Origin: Rhodococcus sp. PAMC28707
GTDB lineage: Bacteria > Actinomycetota > Actinomycetes > Mycobacteriales > Mycobacteriaceae
Direction of reading: 5' to 3'
NCBI RefSeq assembly: GCF_004795915.1
Contig: NZ_CP039253.1
Span: forward strand, 1,054,001-1,118,000
Length of the DNA stretch: 64,000 nucleotides
Made by a program: the position numbers and the translations under genes. The notes below the pieces were generated by a model. It searched no databases and was not told the origin of the DNA. It saw nothing but the letters and a program-made list of their open reading frames with translations. This document shows, one piece after another, positions 35,482 to 47,200 of the stretch (position 1 is the stretch's first letter; each line of letters opens with the position of its first letter).

Positions 35482-36426
35482 CTAGACCTTCACCGAGAGA
35501 GCAATCCCGTCGAGAATGTCGTGTTCACTGACGATCAGTGTGCTGACGGCTCCGCGTCGCTCGAATTCCTCGGCCAAGACGCTGCAGACGATGGAACCGC
35601 CGCCGATGACGTCGACCCGCCCTGGATGCATGGGGCCCAACTTGCTTCGTTCTGCACGCGTCATGTTGACCAGCCGGTCGCACACCTCGAACAGGTCCGC
35701 GAACGGCACCCGGGTCAGGTGCACCTTCTCGGCGTCGTATTCCGTGAGTCCGGAAGCTATGGCGGCAATGGTGGTCATGGTGCCCGCGACGCCGACCCAG
35801 CTCGTCGCGTTTCCGATCGACACTTCCTCGAAGGCTTCTTCCAGCTTTGCGCGCACATATTCACGGGCACTGGCGATCTCGTCTGCGGTGGGCGGATCAC
35901 TGTGCAGGAACCGTTCGGTCAGCCGGACACAGCCGATGTTCGCCGAGAACGCAGCCTTGACGCCTTTGTTGTCTCCGAGTACCAGCTCGGTGGAGCCGCC
36001 TCCGAGGTCGACGACCAGGAAAGGTGCACCGGCAGCGTTGAGTTCACCGACGGCTCCGGCAAAGGAGAGTCTGGCTTCCTCGTCACCGGTGATGACCTCG
36101 GCGACCGAGCCAGCGACGATCGGATCGAGTATTTCGCGCGTCATCGCGAAGAAATCCTCGCGGTTCGACGCGTCGCGTGTAGCAGAGGTGGCCACCATGC
36201 GTAGCGCCGACGCTCCGCTCTCACGGATGATTCCGGCATACTCCTGCAAAGCATCTCGGGTTCGCTCGATGGCTTCGGGCGCAAACGCACCCGTCGCGTC
36301 GACGCCTTGGCCGAGCCTCACGATGCGCATTTCACGGGCGACGTCGGTGAGGACACCGTCCTTGACGTCGGCGACGAGCAGCCGAATCGAGTTGGTTCCG
36401 CAATCGATGGCGGCAACTCTGGTCAT
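35482..36426 (-). CDS. ppx: Ppx/GppA exopolyphosphatase
   Basis: 314 residues of the ASKHA fold, hydrolysing polyphosphate or pppGpp. Motifs are AAIDCGTNSIRLLVAD (phosphate 1) and LVVDLGGGSTELVLGD (phosphate 2), with GGGSIVCSV near the end. Like mycobacterial Ppx2-type proteins it is short. ATG 36426 overlaps the DUF501 stop by four bases; the frame is open further but the upstream part is not family-like. Last gene of the ftsB-DUF501-ppx operon. Confidence 0.9.
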   Translation of the reverse strand: MTRVAAIDCGTNSIRLLVADVKDGVLTDVAREMRIVRLGQGVDATGAFAPEAIERTRDALQEYAGIIRESGASALRMVATSATRDASNREDFFAMTREILDPIVAGSVAEVITGDEEARLSFAGAVGELNAAGAPFLVVDLGGGSTELVLGDNKGVKAAFSANIGCVRLTERFLHSDPPTADEIASAREYVRAKLEEAFEEVSIGNATSWVGVAGTMTTIAAIASGLTEYDAEKVHLTRVPFADLFEVCDRLVNMTRAERSKLGPMHPGRVDVIGGGSIVCSVLAEEFERRGAVSTLIVSEHDILDGIALSVKV

Positions 36427-36962
36427 TGTGTCTCCCCGCGAAGTTCTGCGACGGTCGGCCAGTCCGCTGGAATGGCCTTGCCGCGCATATGGTTTTCGGC
36501 GGCGAGGGCAACTGCCTCGTCGCCGAGTGGATTGAAACCTGGGCCCTTGGCGAGCGAATGCGCGATGAGGACGTGCAGGCATTTCACTCGGTCCGGCATG
36601 CCTCCGCCGGTGAAGTCTGTTCCCAACGATTCGATTTCGTTGCGTTCGGCCAAGTAGGACTCGTGGGCCCGCCGATATCCGGCTGCCAACTCCGTATCGG
36701 TCCCCAGCCTTTCGGTCATCTCACGCATGACACCTGCAGATTCTTGCCTGCTCGCCTCCGCGGTGAGCCGCGGATCAGTCAGGTAATACAGGGTCGGGAA
36801 GGGCGTGCCGTCGGGAAGTTTGGGTGCAGTTTTCACCACACCGGGCCTGCCGTCCGGGGATCGGTAGGCGATCTCGAGAACCCCGCGAGGCTCACGCCCC
36901 AGCTGGGTCGCAACCGCCTCGAGATCCTCCGGCGAGACTGCCGATTCTCCTGCACCGGTCAC
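36423..36962 (-). CDS. DUF501 family protein
   Basis: 179 residues matching DUF501 (about 60-165; VEIAYR-type GVLEIAYRSPDG, LPDGTPFPTLYYLTDPRLT, GGGMPDRVKCLHVLIAHSLA). GTG 36962 with aaggagg upstream, overlapping the ftsB stop. Conserved with ftsB and ppx in actinobacteria; function not established. Confidence 0.85.
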   Translation of the reverse strand: MTGAGESAVSPEDLEAVATQLGREPRGVLEIAYRSPDGRPGVVKTAPKLPDGTPFPTLYYLTDPRLTAEASRQESAGVMREMTERLGTDTELAAGYRRAHESYLAERNEIESLGTDFTGGGMPDRVKCLHVLIAHSLAKGPGFNPLGDEAVALAAENHMRGKAIPADWPTVAELRGETQ

Positions 36963-37639
36963 CCGACAGGTCCTCCTTCTAGTTCCGGCACAGGCGCAGG
37001 CGCGAGTGCGGGCAGTGGTTGCTGCTCCGGCTCGTCGCTCTGCTGCGGCTGCACTGCTGATTCCCAAAGATCCCGATACCACGGGCCCTCGGATTGTTGG
37101 ATCGATTTCGCTTCTGCATCGGACTTTGCCATGTCACCGGGAAGCTGCACCTGATAGGGCGTCTCCCCCGGCATCACCCACCGCAGCCGACTGCGTGCCT
37201 CGGCATCGATGCGTGCTGGTTCGTTCAGTTGCGACTTCTCACGTTCGAGATTTTTTACGTCGTCTTCGAGCCCCTTACGATCCGCAAGGACCGAAGCGAG
37301 CTCGGTCCGCTGCGAAAAGTACGTCCGCAGCGGCATCGCGAGCGTCAACGCCAACGCACACACCACGATCGCCAAAATCACAGCGCGACCGGTGGAGAGT
37401 CCGAAAAAACTTCGATCCGGACGCGTCGAAGCCTGGACGCCGACGCGTCGTGGTGCTGCCCGACCCGCCACGACGGCGTCGCGTGCCTGATCGGACGGCT
37501 CGGGCGGCAACTGGCCGGTGCTGCGCGCGTCGCCGCGCGCAGCTTCGGTCTGCCTGCCACGAGGCGAAGCCGAGCGGCCGCGAGGCCGAGGATCACGCCC
37601 ACCTGGACTTGTCCCCGGTCTACCTCGTCCTGCCGCCAT
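36959..37639 (-). CDS. ftsB: Septum formation initiator FtsB/DivIC family protein
   Basis: 226 residues: a proline- and arginine-rich cytoplasmic N-terminus (1-83), one membrane helix (about 84-106, AVILAIVVCALALTLAM) and an extracytoplasmic coiled coil (about 107-150; LADRKGLEDDVKNLEREKSQL), then a Pro/Gln-rich tail. Part of the divisome with FtsL/FtsQ in family knowledge. It follows eno by 29 bases and overlaps DUF501, so is in the same operon. Confidence 0.87.
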   Translation of the reverse strand: MAAGRGRPGTSPGGRDPRPRGRSASPRGRQTEAARGDARSTGQLPPEPSDQARDAVVAGRAAPRRVGVQASTRPDRSFFGLSTGRAVILAIVVCALALTLAMPLRTYFSQRTELASVLADRKGLEDDVKNLEREKSQLNEPARIDAEARSRLRWVMPGETPYQVQLPGDMAKSDAEAKSIQQSEGPWYRDLWESAVQPQQSDEPEQQPLPALAPAPVPELEGGPVG

Positions 37640-37668
37640 GACCCACCTTCAACGCTTGCGTACGAAAA

Positions 37669-39033
<1,365 letters not shown>

Positions 39034-39076
39034 TCAGACTAGCCGCTTCGCTCACCCACCCGCATACGACTCTTGG

Positions 39077-39814
39077 CTAGGCGCCTGCTCCTACCGAATA
39101 GGCCGCGGCAGCATCGCGGACATCACGGAGATAGACGCCCGATTGGTTGTATGCCATCAAGGCCCGCTCCCACCCTTCCGCGGTGCGCAAGTCGCCACCG
39201 CGCGCGCACAGGTACCGGGCGGCGGTCAGGGACGCGTCGTCCAGGTTGTCCGGATTCGGAACACCGTCGCCGTTGGCGTCGACGCCCCACTTCTTCCACG
39301 TCTCGGGAATGAACTGCATCGGTCCCATGGCCCGGTCGTAAATGTCGTCGCCGTCGAGGACACCTCGGTCGGTATCAGGGATTTCGGCGATGCCGGGAGC
39401 ACCGTCGAGCGGGATTCCGCGAATGGTCGGTGCAACGGTGCCATCCTGCGCGACGGCAGAGCCTTGGTAAGTCCCGTGGCGGCTCTCGATGAATCCGATG
39501 CCGGCGAGGGTGGTCCAGGCGATCCCGCAGTCGGGTGCCGTGGCGGACATGACGGCGGCGGCGTGCGCGTATGCCGCGAGCGCCGGTCCGGAGATATTCA
39601 GCGCGTCCGACTGCGGGGTAGCCCACGCGAGCAACAGATCCGCCGTGCGTCCGGGTGCGTTGAAGTCGATGTCCGGAACCGGAGCCCCTGGGCCGGGCGG
39701 TATGCCCTCGGGGATGACTCGCGGAGGTTCGGAGGAACCGCATGCGCTGGCCATGATCGCCACTGCCACGGCTGTGGACAGCAAGATCGCGACTCGGCGG
39801 GGTCGATGGTTCAC
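39077..39814 (-). CDS. lpqU: Lytic transglycosylase-like lipoprotein, LpqU type
   Basis: 245 residues, an exported lipoprotein with signal and lipobox ending in Cys25 (IMASAC). The body is a MltB-like peptidoglycan-cleaving domain with catalytic Glu in GFIESRHG and the motifs AMGPMQFIPETW and DNLDDASLTAARYLC. GTG 39814 was chosen for its aggatggg ribosome site. Convergent-side order with eno matches M. tuberculosis lpqU (Rv1022)-eno (Rv1023). Confidence 0.88.
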   Translation of the reverse strand: MNHRPRRVAILLSTAVAVAIMASACGSSEPPRVIPEGIPPGPGAPVPDIDFNAPGRTADLLLAWATPQSDALNISGPALAAYAHAAAVMSATAPDCGIAWTTLAGIGFIESRHGTYQGSAVAQDGTVAPTIRGIPLDGAPGIAEIPDTDRGVLDGDDIYDRAMGPMQFIPETWKKWGVDANGDGVPNPDNLDDASLTAARYLCARGGDLRTAEGWERALMAYNQSGVYLRDVRDAAAAYSVGAGA

Positions 39815-39928
39815 ACCACCCATCCTGCACATCAAAGGTAATAGAAACCTAAAGCTCTATGTAAGAGCTCGTTTGTCGGTGTTTTTGCTCCGGCTATCGG
39901 GGTGTATGTTGCTGTAATAGTGAATAGA

Positions 39929-39947
39929 TGAGGGTCGCCTACCCTAC
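39929..39947. promoter_or_regulatory. IdeR/DtxR-like iron box upstream of efeU
   Basis: tgagggtcgcctaccctac matches the ttaggttagcctaacctaa consensus at 14 of 19 positions and is an imperfect dyad centred on gcct. It lies 49 bases upstream of the efeU start, in the region between lpqU and efeU, where iron-dependent repression would act. Confidence 0.6.
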
Positions 39948-39995
39948 AGAAGGGCAGGCGTACCGAACTTAGTACCATTCCAGGGAAGGTCACCC

Positions 39996-40886
39996 GTGTC
40001 CGTACTCGCTGCCGCCGGAGCTGCGCCATCGATCGCAACCCAGATGTTCGGCAGCGGACTGATCGGACTCCGCGAAGGGCTCGAAACCGGCATCGTCGTG
40101 ATGATCCTCGTGGCCTTCCTCGTCAAAGCCGATCGCCGCGATGCACTCAAATGGGTATGGCTCGGAGTCGGCGCCGCCGTCGCCATGGTCGCAGTCGTGT
40201 TCTTCGTCATTCACTACGGCACGTCGACGGTCACCGGTCTCACCGCCGAGATCATCGCCGGGCTCGCTTCCCTCGTCGCGGTCGCCATTGTCACCGCCAT
40301 GGTCCTGTGGATGCGCACAGCGGCCAAGGACATCTCCGGCGAGCTGAAGGGCGGAATGGAACGTGCACTGACCGTCGGTCCGATTGCCGTTCTGACACTG
40401 GCCTTCTTCGCCGTCGGGCGTGAAGGAATCGAAACCGCGCTTCTCATGGTCGGATACGCCGAGAACACCAACGGCAGCCTGTGGCCGTTGCTCGGACTTC
40501 TCGTGGGCATCGTCGTCGCGGCCATCCTGACGGTGTTCCTGTACTTCGGTGCGATTCGCATCAACTTCGCCGTGTTCTTCAAATACACCGGCGTCTTCCT
40601 CATCGTCGTCGCCGCCGGGATTCTCGCCTACGGCATACGCGCACTGCAGATCGGCGGAGTGCTCCCCGGCGGATCTTCGGTGGCGTTCGACGTCACCGCG
40701 CACTACGACGCCTCGAGCTGGTACGGCACAGTGCTCGCAGGCATCTTCAACTTCCGACCCGAGCCGACAGTCCTGCAAGCCGTCGGCTGGTTGGCATATC
40801 TCGTCATCGTCCTGTTTCTGTTCCTCCGGCCGGTTCGCGTCCCCGCGACACCAGAGCCTGTTCTCCACGCTTCCGAAAGGCACTGA
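39996..40886 (+). CDS. efeU: Ferrous iron permease EfeU (FTR1 family)
   Basis: 296 residues with seven hydrophobic helices; the two iron-binding RExxE motifs are REGLE (26-30) and REGIE (142-146). Oxidation-coupled Fe2+/Fe3+ uptake across the membrane with EfeO and EfeB. GTG 39996 follows gggaaggt. First gene of efeUOB, controlled by the iron box upstream. Confidence 0.94.
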   Translation: MSVLAAAGAAPSIATQMFGSGLIGLREGLETGIVVMILVAFLVKADRRDALKWVWLGVGAAVAMVAVVFFVIHYGTSTVTGLTAEIIAGLASLVAVAIVTAMVLWMRTAAKDISGELKGGMERALTVGPIAVLTLAFFAVGREGIETALLMVGYAENTNGSLWPLLGLLVGIVVAAILTVFLYFGAIRINFAVFFKYTGVFLIVVAAGILAYGIRALQIGGVLPGGSSVAFDVTAHYDASSWYGTVLAGIFNFRPEPTVLQAVGWLAYLVIVLFLFLRPVRVPATPEPVLHASERH

Positions 40887-40891
40887 AGAAA

Positions 40892-42031
40892 ATGCGTCGT
40901 ACCACCTACGCTCTGGCAGCGGTTGCGGTTCTTCCGCTGGCTCTGGCCGGTTGTACCGAAAAGTCGTCCTCCGAGACGAGCGCCGGGGACATCGCAGTCA
41001 CCGCGACCGACAACGGATGTGACATCAGTGCCTCCGAAGGTGCCACTGGAAACTCCACCTTCCAGATCACGAACAACGGCAGCAAGGTCACCGAGTTCTA
41101 TGTCTACGGTGAAGGCGATCGAGTCATGGGCGAGGTCGAGAACATCGGCCCTGGCCTGACACGCCAGCTTATCGTCGCGCTGCCCGACCCCGGCACGTAC
41201 CAAACTGCATGCAAGGCAGGCATGGTGGGCGACGGCATCCGAACAGACTTCATCGTCAGCGGTGACGCCGTTCGCCAAGCCGACGAGGGCGGCCTGCTCG
41301 CCGAAGCCGCATCGGGATACAAGCGTTACGTTCTCAGCCAGATCGATGCATTGCAGGACACGACCGCAAGTTTCGTGGCAGCTGTCAAGGCCGGCGATGT
41401 CGAGGGCGCCAAGGCCCAGTTCCCCATCGCGCGTAGCTATTACGAACGTATCGAGCCCGTCGCCGAGAGCTTCCCCGACGACCTCGACCCCCGCATCGAC
41501 CTCCGCGAGCCCGACGTCGAGCCGGGAGCGGAATGGACCGGCTTCCACCGCATCGAAAAGGATCTGTGGGCACAGGGGCTGCAGCCGGACACGAACGCGA
41601 TGGCCGATCAGCTTCAGGCGAACATCGGTGAACTGGCCGAGAAGGTCAAGGCCGACGACTTCACCGTCGACCCGATCCAGGTTGCCGGTGGCGCACAGGG
41701 ACTACTCGACGAGGTCGCCAAGACCAAGATCAGTGGCGAAGAGAACTTCTTCTCACACACCGACCTCTGGGACTTCCAGGCCAACGTCGACGGTGCGCAG
41801 GCCGCGGTTGCCGCAGTACGTCCGATCATCGACGAGCGTGAACCAGAACTGGGGACATCGATCGACACTCGCTTCGCCGCACTCGACGCCGAACTTGCCA
41901 AGTACCGTGTCGGCGACGGCTTCGTGTTCTACGACACCGTGACCGAACCACAGCGCCAAGAACTCTCGAACAAGATCGACGCGTTGTCCGCTGAAGTGAG
42001 TCAGGTGCAGGGTGTCGTCGCAGGACAGTAA
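40892..42031 (+). CDS. efeO: Iron-binding lipoprotein EfeO
   Basis: 379 residues. The signal ends with the lipobox LALAGC (Cys20), so it is a membrane-anchored lipoprotein. An N-terminal cupredoxin-like domain (about 30-125) precedes the M75 imelysin-type domain (about 140-375), with HxxE-type HRIEKDLW and EGAKAQFPIARSYYERIEP. Binds iron extracytoplasmically and passes it to EfeU. Starts 5 bases after efeU, overlaps efeB by 20 bases. Confidence 0.93.
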   Translation: MRRTTYALAAVAVLPLALAGCTEKSSSETSAGDIAVTATDNGCDISASEGATGNSTFQITNNGSKVTEFYVYGEGDRVMGEVENIGPGLTRQLIVALPDPGTYQTACKAGMVGDGIRTDFIVSGDAVRQADEGGLLAEAASGYKRYVLSQIDALQDTTASFVAAVKAGDVEGAKAQFPIARSYYERIEPVAESFPDDLDPRIDLREPDVEPGAEWTGFHRIEKDLWAQGLQPDTNAMADQLQANIGELAEKVKADDFTVDPIQVAGGAQGLLDEVAKTKISGEENFFSHTDLWDFQANVDGAQAAVAAVRPIIDEREPELGTSIDTRFAALDAELAKYRVGDGFVFYDTVTEPQRQELSNKIDALSAEVSQVQGVVAGQ

Positions 42032-43277
42032 GAGCACAGGGTCAGGTGGCTCCGGCTTCTCCCGACGGCGCCTCTTCGGTGCCGTCGGGGCTGGGGCGGC
42101 GCTTGTCGGAGTCGGAGCCATCGCCGGCAACGCCACAGCAACAGGCTCTGAGTCCCCGACATCCGACATTGTCGAATTCCGCGGTAACCATCAGGCAGGC
42201 ATCGTCACGCCCGCACAGGACCGAATGCACTTCGTCGCCTTCGACATCACCACCGAATCGCGCGATGAGTTCGTCGCCCTGCTCCGTAAGTGGACGGACA
42301 TGGCCGAGCGACTGACCAAGGGCGAAGAGACATTCGAGGACGGCGCCGTCGGGGCAGGCGAGTACAAGCCGCCGTCCGACACCGGTGAAGCCCTCGGGCT
42401 CGCGGCCTCATCACTGACATTGACCATCGGATTCGGTCCGGGGTTGTTCGATCGGTTCGGTCTCGCGGACAAAAAGCCCGCATCGTTGGCCGAACTACAG
42501 CACTTCCCCGCCGACAACCTCGATCCTGCGCGATCTGGCGGCGACCTGTGCATTCAGGCATGCGCCAACGATCCGCAGGTTGCCGTCCACGCCATCCGCA
42601 ACTTGGCTCGCGTCGGATTCGGCACGGTGTCCGTCAAGTGGTCGCAACTCGGTTTCGGACGCACCTCGTCCACGTCGACAAGTCAGGCGACACCACGAAA
42701 CCTGTTCGGCTTCAAAGACGGAACCGCCAACCTCAAGGCCGAAGATCCGCAGATGCTGGACGAGAACGTCTGGGTCGACCCGGCCGACGACCAGGAGTGG
42801 ATGGGTGGTGGCTCCTACCTCGTTGCACGAAGAATCCGTATGCTCATCGAGTCCTGGGACCGCACGACACTCAAAGAGCAAGAGCGAGTCATCGGGCGTA
42901 GCAAGGGAACCGGCGCGCCACTGGGCCTGACCGACGAATTCGATGCGCTCGATCTCGATTCGAAAGGTCCCGACGGACCTCTCATCGACGCCGACGCACA
43001 CGTCCGGCTCGCGTCCAAAGAAGAACTCGGCGGCATCCAGATCCTGCGGCGCGGTTACAACTTCACCGACGGCTCGGACGGTTTCGGGCACCTCGACGCA
43101 GGACTGTTCTTCATCGCGTACTGCCGTGACCCGTTGACCCAGTTCGTGCCGCTGCAGCTTGCTCTGGCGCGAACGGATCTACTCAACGAGTACATCCAGC
43201 ACGTCGGCTCCGCGGTGTTCGCGTGCCCACCGGGGCTCGGGGAATCGGAGTACTGGGGTTCTACGCTGTTCGCGTGA
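42012..43277 (+). CDS. efeB: Dye-decolourising heme peroxidase EfeB, Tat-exported
   Basis: 421 residues with a twin-arginine signal SRRRLFG (17-23) followed by a hydrophobic stretch. The DyP fold shows GFKDGTAN (GxxDG motif with catalytic Asp) and a proximal heme His expected near the C-terminal third. Oxidises ferrous iron or removes iron from heme at the cell surface. GTG 42012 lies inside the end of efeO. Converges with mazG 17 bases downstream. Confidence 0.93.
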   Translation: MSSQDSKSTGSGGSGFSRRRLFGAVGAGAALVGVGAIAGNATATGSESPTSDIVEFRGNHQAGIVTPAQDRMHFVAFDITTESRDEFVALLRKWTDMAERLTKGEETFEDGAVGAGEYKPPSDTGEALGLAASSLTLTIGFGPGLFDRFGLADKKPASLAELQHFPADNLDPARSGGDLCIQACANDPQVAVHAIRNLARVGFGTVSVKWSQLGFGRTSSTSTSQATPRNLFGFKDGTANLKAEDPQMLDENVWVDPADDQEWMGGGSYLVARRIRMLIESWDRTTLKEQERVIGRSKGTGAPLGLTDEFDALDLDSKGPDGPLIDADAHVRLASKEELGGIQILRRGYNFTDGSDGFGHLDAGLFFIAYCRDPLTQFVPLQLALARTDLLNEYIQHVGSAVFACPPGLGESEYWGSTLFA

Positions 43278-43294
43278 CCGCGTGCGGGGCTGAG

Positions 43295-44209
43295 TTACGC
43301 CCGCAGACCCCAGTTTTCGATCCACTCGATCGCGGAGAGCTGCCCGGGGACAGCCCCGCGATCCTTGGCCGATACTTCGGCACAACGGATGCGCTCGGCG
43401 AACTCCAACACCCGACCGCGGAGCAGATCTTCCGCACTCTCACCCCCGCTGCTGTGATCGAGGCCGATGTGCACTGTTCGCAGGTCGTCGGGCACTAGCT
43501 CGTCCGGCAGACCGGCCTTGGATGCGCGCGCAATGATCTTCTGTGTCAGTGCAAGTGCGGGCTGAGCCATCGCGATGCCGTCCAGACATGACCCGCGCGC
43601 CTTCTCCGCCGCCTTGCGTTCCTCCCACGCCCGTTCCTGAGCCGCGACGTCGATGGGTCCCGTTGAGCCGTCGGTCAGGTGTGGTGTGCGGTGTGTCAGC
43701 TTTGCGACCAGACCGGCAGCGACATCGTCGACGTCGAAGCCGCCGTGTTCCGCGTCCTGAGCGATCCTCGAATGAAACAAGACCTGCAGCAGGAGATCGC
43801 CTAGTTCTTCCTTCAGATCGACGAGGTTCCCACTGTGAATCGCGTCGAGCAACTCGTAGGTTTCCTCGAGGAGATAGCCGCTCAGCGAGGCATGCGTCTG
43901 TTGGGCTTCCCAGCCCCCGATCGTTCGGAGTCGATCCATCAGCACGACAGCTGCGATGAGATCGTCACCGGGTAGTTTCGGGGAGGCGATGACTCGGTCA
44001 CCGCGCCGAATACGTTCGAGGACATCACCATTGCGCGGATCGGTACTGACGAGCACACCGCCGGAGTCGTCGGCATGTGCCGTTCCGGCGAAAAGCCACC
44101 GAATACCGACGGGCACTTCCTCGGTGAATTCGACTACCCCACTGAGGAATTCGACGGCTTCCGCCGGAACTTGACCGGGCCGAGTCGGGTCGAGCAAAAC
44201 TACCGTCAT
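43295..44209 (-). CDS. mazG: Nucleoside triphosphate pyrophosphohydrolase MazG
   Basis: 304 residues; all-alpha NTP pyrophosphatase domain in the middle with LLEETYELLDAI and LKEELGDLLLQVLFHS (EExxE...ExxD metal site) and the HRTPHL motif. The N-terminal ~110 residues are the extension also found in mycobacterial MazG. Removes non-canonical nucleotides in oxidative stress. ATG 44209 overlaps the mfd stop, so it is co-translated with mfd (as in M. tuberculosis Rv1020-Rv1021). Confidence 0.91.
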   Translation of the reverse strand: MTVVLLDPTRPGQVPAEAVEFLSGVVEFTEEVPVGIRWLFAGTAHADDSGGVLVSTDPRNGDVLERIRRGDRVIASPKLPGDDLIAAVVLMDRLRTIGGWEAQQTHASLSGYLLEETYELLDAIHSGNLVDLKEELGDLLLQVLFHSRIAQDAEHGGFDVDDVAAGLVAKLTHRTPHLTDGSTGPIDVAAQERAWEERKAAEKARGSCLDGIAMAQPALALTQKIIARASKAGLPDELVPDDLRTVHIGLDHSSGGESAEDLLRGRVLEFAERIRCAEVSAKDRGAVPGQLSAIEWIENWGLRA

Positions 44210-47200
44210 CACACGCCCACAGTGTGCTCCAACAGAACCGATCGAGACGGCTTACTGTCGAGCGAAAGGATCAGGTCGGCAATGAACTGCACCAATTCGA
44301 CGTCACGAACCCTGGCAGCTCCGACTCCCCCACCCTCGACGCGCGGTAGTGGCAGCTGCACGACGCCGGTGCTCGCGCGGTACTGCGCGTTGGGGTAGAG
44401 ACGCTTGAGCCGGATCTGCTTGGAATCGGGAAGATCCATCGGCGCCAACTTGACCTGTGTGCCGGCGACATTGACGTCGGTGAGGTTGTATTCCTTGGCG
44501 ATGAGCCGCAGCTTCGCGACAGAAACGAGCCTGCCGACTTCCTCGGGCAGCGGGCCGTAGCGATCCACCAACTCCTCGATGACGGCATTGATGGCTTCGG
44601 AATCCGCGGCAGCGGCCAACTTCCGATATGCCTCGAGTCGAAGCCGATCACTGGTCACGTAGTCCGGCGGAATGTTGGCGTCGACAGGAAGGTCGATCCG
44701 AACCTCCTTGGGGGCCTCATCGGTGGTGATGGGCTTCCCGTCAGCGGCTGCCCGGTAAGCCTCGACAGCTTCACCGACCAATCTGACGTACAGGTCGAAA
44801 CCGACACCTGCCACGTGGCCGGACTGTTCGGCGCCGAGAACATTACCGGCACCACGAATTTCGAGGTCCTTCATCGCCACCGCCATACCCGCACCCAAAT
44901 CGGAGTTCTGCGAGATGGTGGACAGACGGTCGTACGCCGTCTCGGTGAGCGGCTTCTCTGGCGGATACAGGAAGTACGCGTAACCACGTTCGCGACTACG
45001 CCCGACCCGACCACGAAGCTGGTGCAACTGCGAAAGGCCCAGCGAATCACTGCGTTCGACGATCAGGGTGTTCGCATTCGAGATATCGAGACCGGTTTCG
45101 ATAATGGTGGTGCAGACGAGTACGTCCGTCTCACGTTCCCAGAACCCCTGCACGGTTCGCTCGAGCGTCTCCTCGTTCATCTGACCATGCGCTACGGACA
45201 CCCGAGCTTCCGGTACGAGGTCACGAATCTTCTTGGCTGCCTTGTCGATCGAGCTGACTCGATTGTGCACGAAGAAGACCTGACCGTCACGGAGCAGTTC
45301 ACGTCTGATGGCCGCCGCGACCTGCTTGTCGTTGTAGGCGCCTACATAGGTGAGTACCGGGTGACGCTCTTCCGGCGGAGTCAGAATCGTCGACATCTCG
45401 CGAATGCCGGCCAAGCTCATTTCCAGCGTACGAGGAATCGGTGTCGCCGACATCGTCAGGACGTCCACGTGCGTACGCAGGGACTTGATGTGCTCTTTGT
45501 GCTCGACGCCGAATCGCTGTTCCTCGTCGACGATGACCAGCCCCAGGTCTTTCCACGCCACTCCGGTCTGCAGCAACCGGTGGGTACCGACGACGATATC
45601 GACCGTCCCGTCGGCGAGTCCGGCCATGACCTGCTTCGAGTCCGAACCGTGGGTGAAGCGCGAGAGCCCTTTGACCGTCACCGGAAAGGCTGCCATGCGC
45701 TCGGTGAAGGTCTGCAGATGTTGTTGCGCCAGAAGGGTCGTCGGCACGAGGATGGCAACCTGCTTACCGTCTTGAACTGCTTTGAACGCGGCACGAACGG
45801 CGATCTCGGTCTTGCCGTAGCCGACGTCGCCGAGGATGACACGGTCCATCGGGACCGGCTTCTCCATGTCCGCCTTGACGTCGGCGATGGCTGTCATCTG
45901 GTCCATCGTCTCGGTGAATGCGAACGCGTCCTCCATTTCACGCTGCCATGGAGTATCCGGGCCGAAGGCGTGGCCCGGCGCCGCCTGACGAGCCGCATAC
46001 AGCTGCACGAGCTCTCCGGCGATCTCTCGAACAGCCTTGCGCGCCTTGCGTTTCGTGTTCGACCAATCCGAACCACCGAGCTTACTCAGCGACGGCATTT
46101 CACCGCCGACATAGCGGGAGAGCTGATCCAGAGAATCCATCGGCACGAACAATCGATCCCCCGGGTGCCCCCTCTTGCTGGGTGCATACTCCACGACGAG
46201 GTATTCGCGGCGAGCTCCGCCGATGGTCCGCTCGACCATTTCGACGAACCGGCCGATACCGTGCTGATCGTGCACGACACTGTCGCCGGCCTTCAAGGCC
46301 AGCGGATCGACCTGATTTCGCCTCTTGGCCGGTAGCTTTCGGCCCTCGGCGGCGGCAACACGGTTTCCCGTCAGGTCGCTTTCGGTGACGATCACAAGCT
46401 TCGCATCGGTAAGGATCAATCCGGCGTGGAGCGAGGCGCACAGAACGCTCACCACGTCGGGCAACGGCTCGGAACCCGTATCGATTGCCACAGCGGGCAC
46501 TTCGGCCTCACCGAGACGCTCGATGATACGCGTTGCGGTTCCCGCGCCCGCGACGGCGATGACAGCGCGACCGCCCGTGGACACGTGCGCGCGAAGCATG
46601 GCAAAGAGTCCGGTGAGCAACTCCTCCGAACCACGAACCTCGGGGACGGTCTCGACAGCCAACTCGACCTCGGTCTCGCTGCCCGAAGCCAGTGGACTGA
46701 TGGTCCACCACGGCCGCCCGAGCGCCTGCGCGGATTCGCGGATCTGGCGTAGCGAACGGTATGCGGACGCTCCGAGGTCGAGACTCGTCCCGCCCAGACT
46801 GCTGGTGTCCACGGTCGAGGTGTCGAGCGGTGCCGCTCCACCCACAGACGCCGCCGTCCATGACGCTTCGAGGAACTCCTGACCGGTACGAACCAAATCT
46901 GTTGCACGCGTACGGATTCGCTCTGGATCGCACAACAGGACGTGTGCACCCTTCGGCAGCACATCGGCAAGTAGCTCGAGCTCGCCGGGCTGCAACAGCG
47001 GAAGCAACGCTTCCATGCCTTCCACTGGCACCCCGGCAGACATCTTGTCCAACATCTCCACCAGTGCCGCATCAGCCTGATTGTCACCGGCGAGCACCGC
47101 GGCACGATCGCGAACATCCTGAGTGAGTATCAGTTCACGACATGGAGGTGCGATGACCGACTCGATGACGACGTCGGGCAGGGAACGCTGATCCGCAACG

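Noticed and set aside
44815-46335. 506-residue frame opposite mfd
   Set aside because: Antisense to mfd and lacks any recognisable motif.
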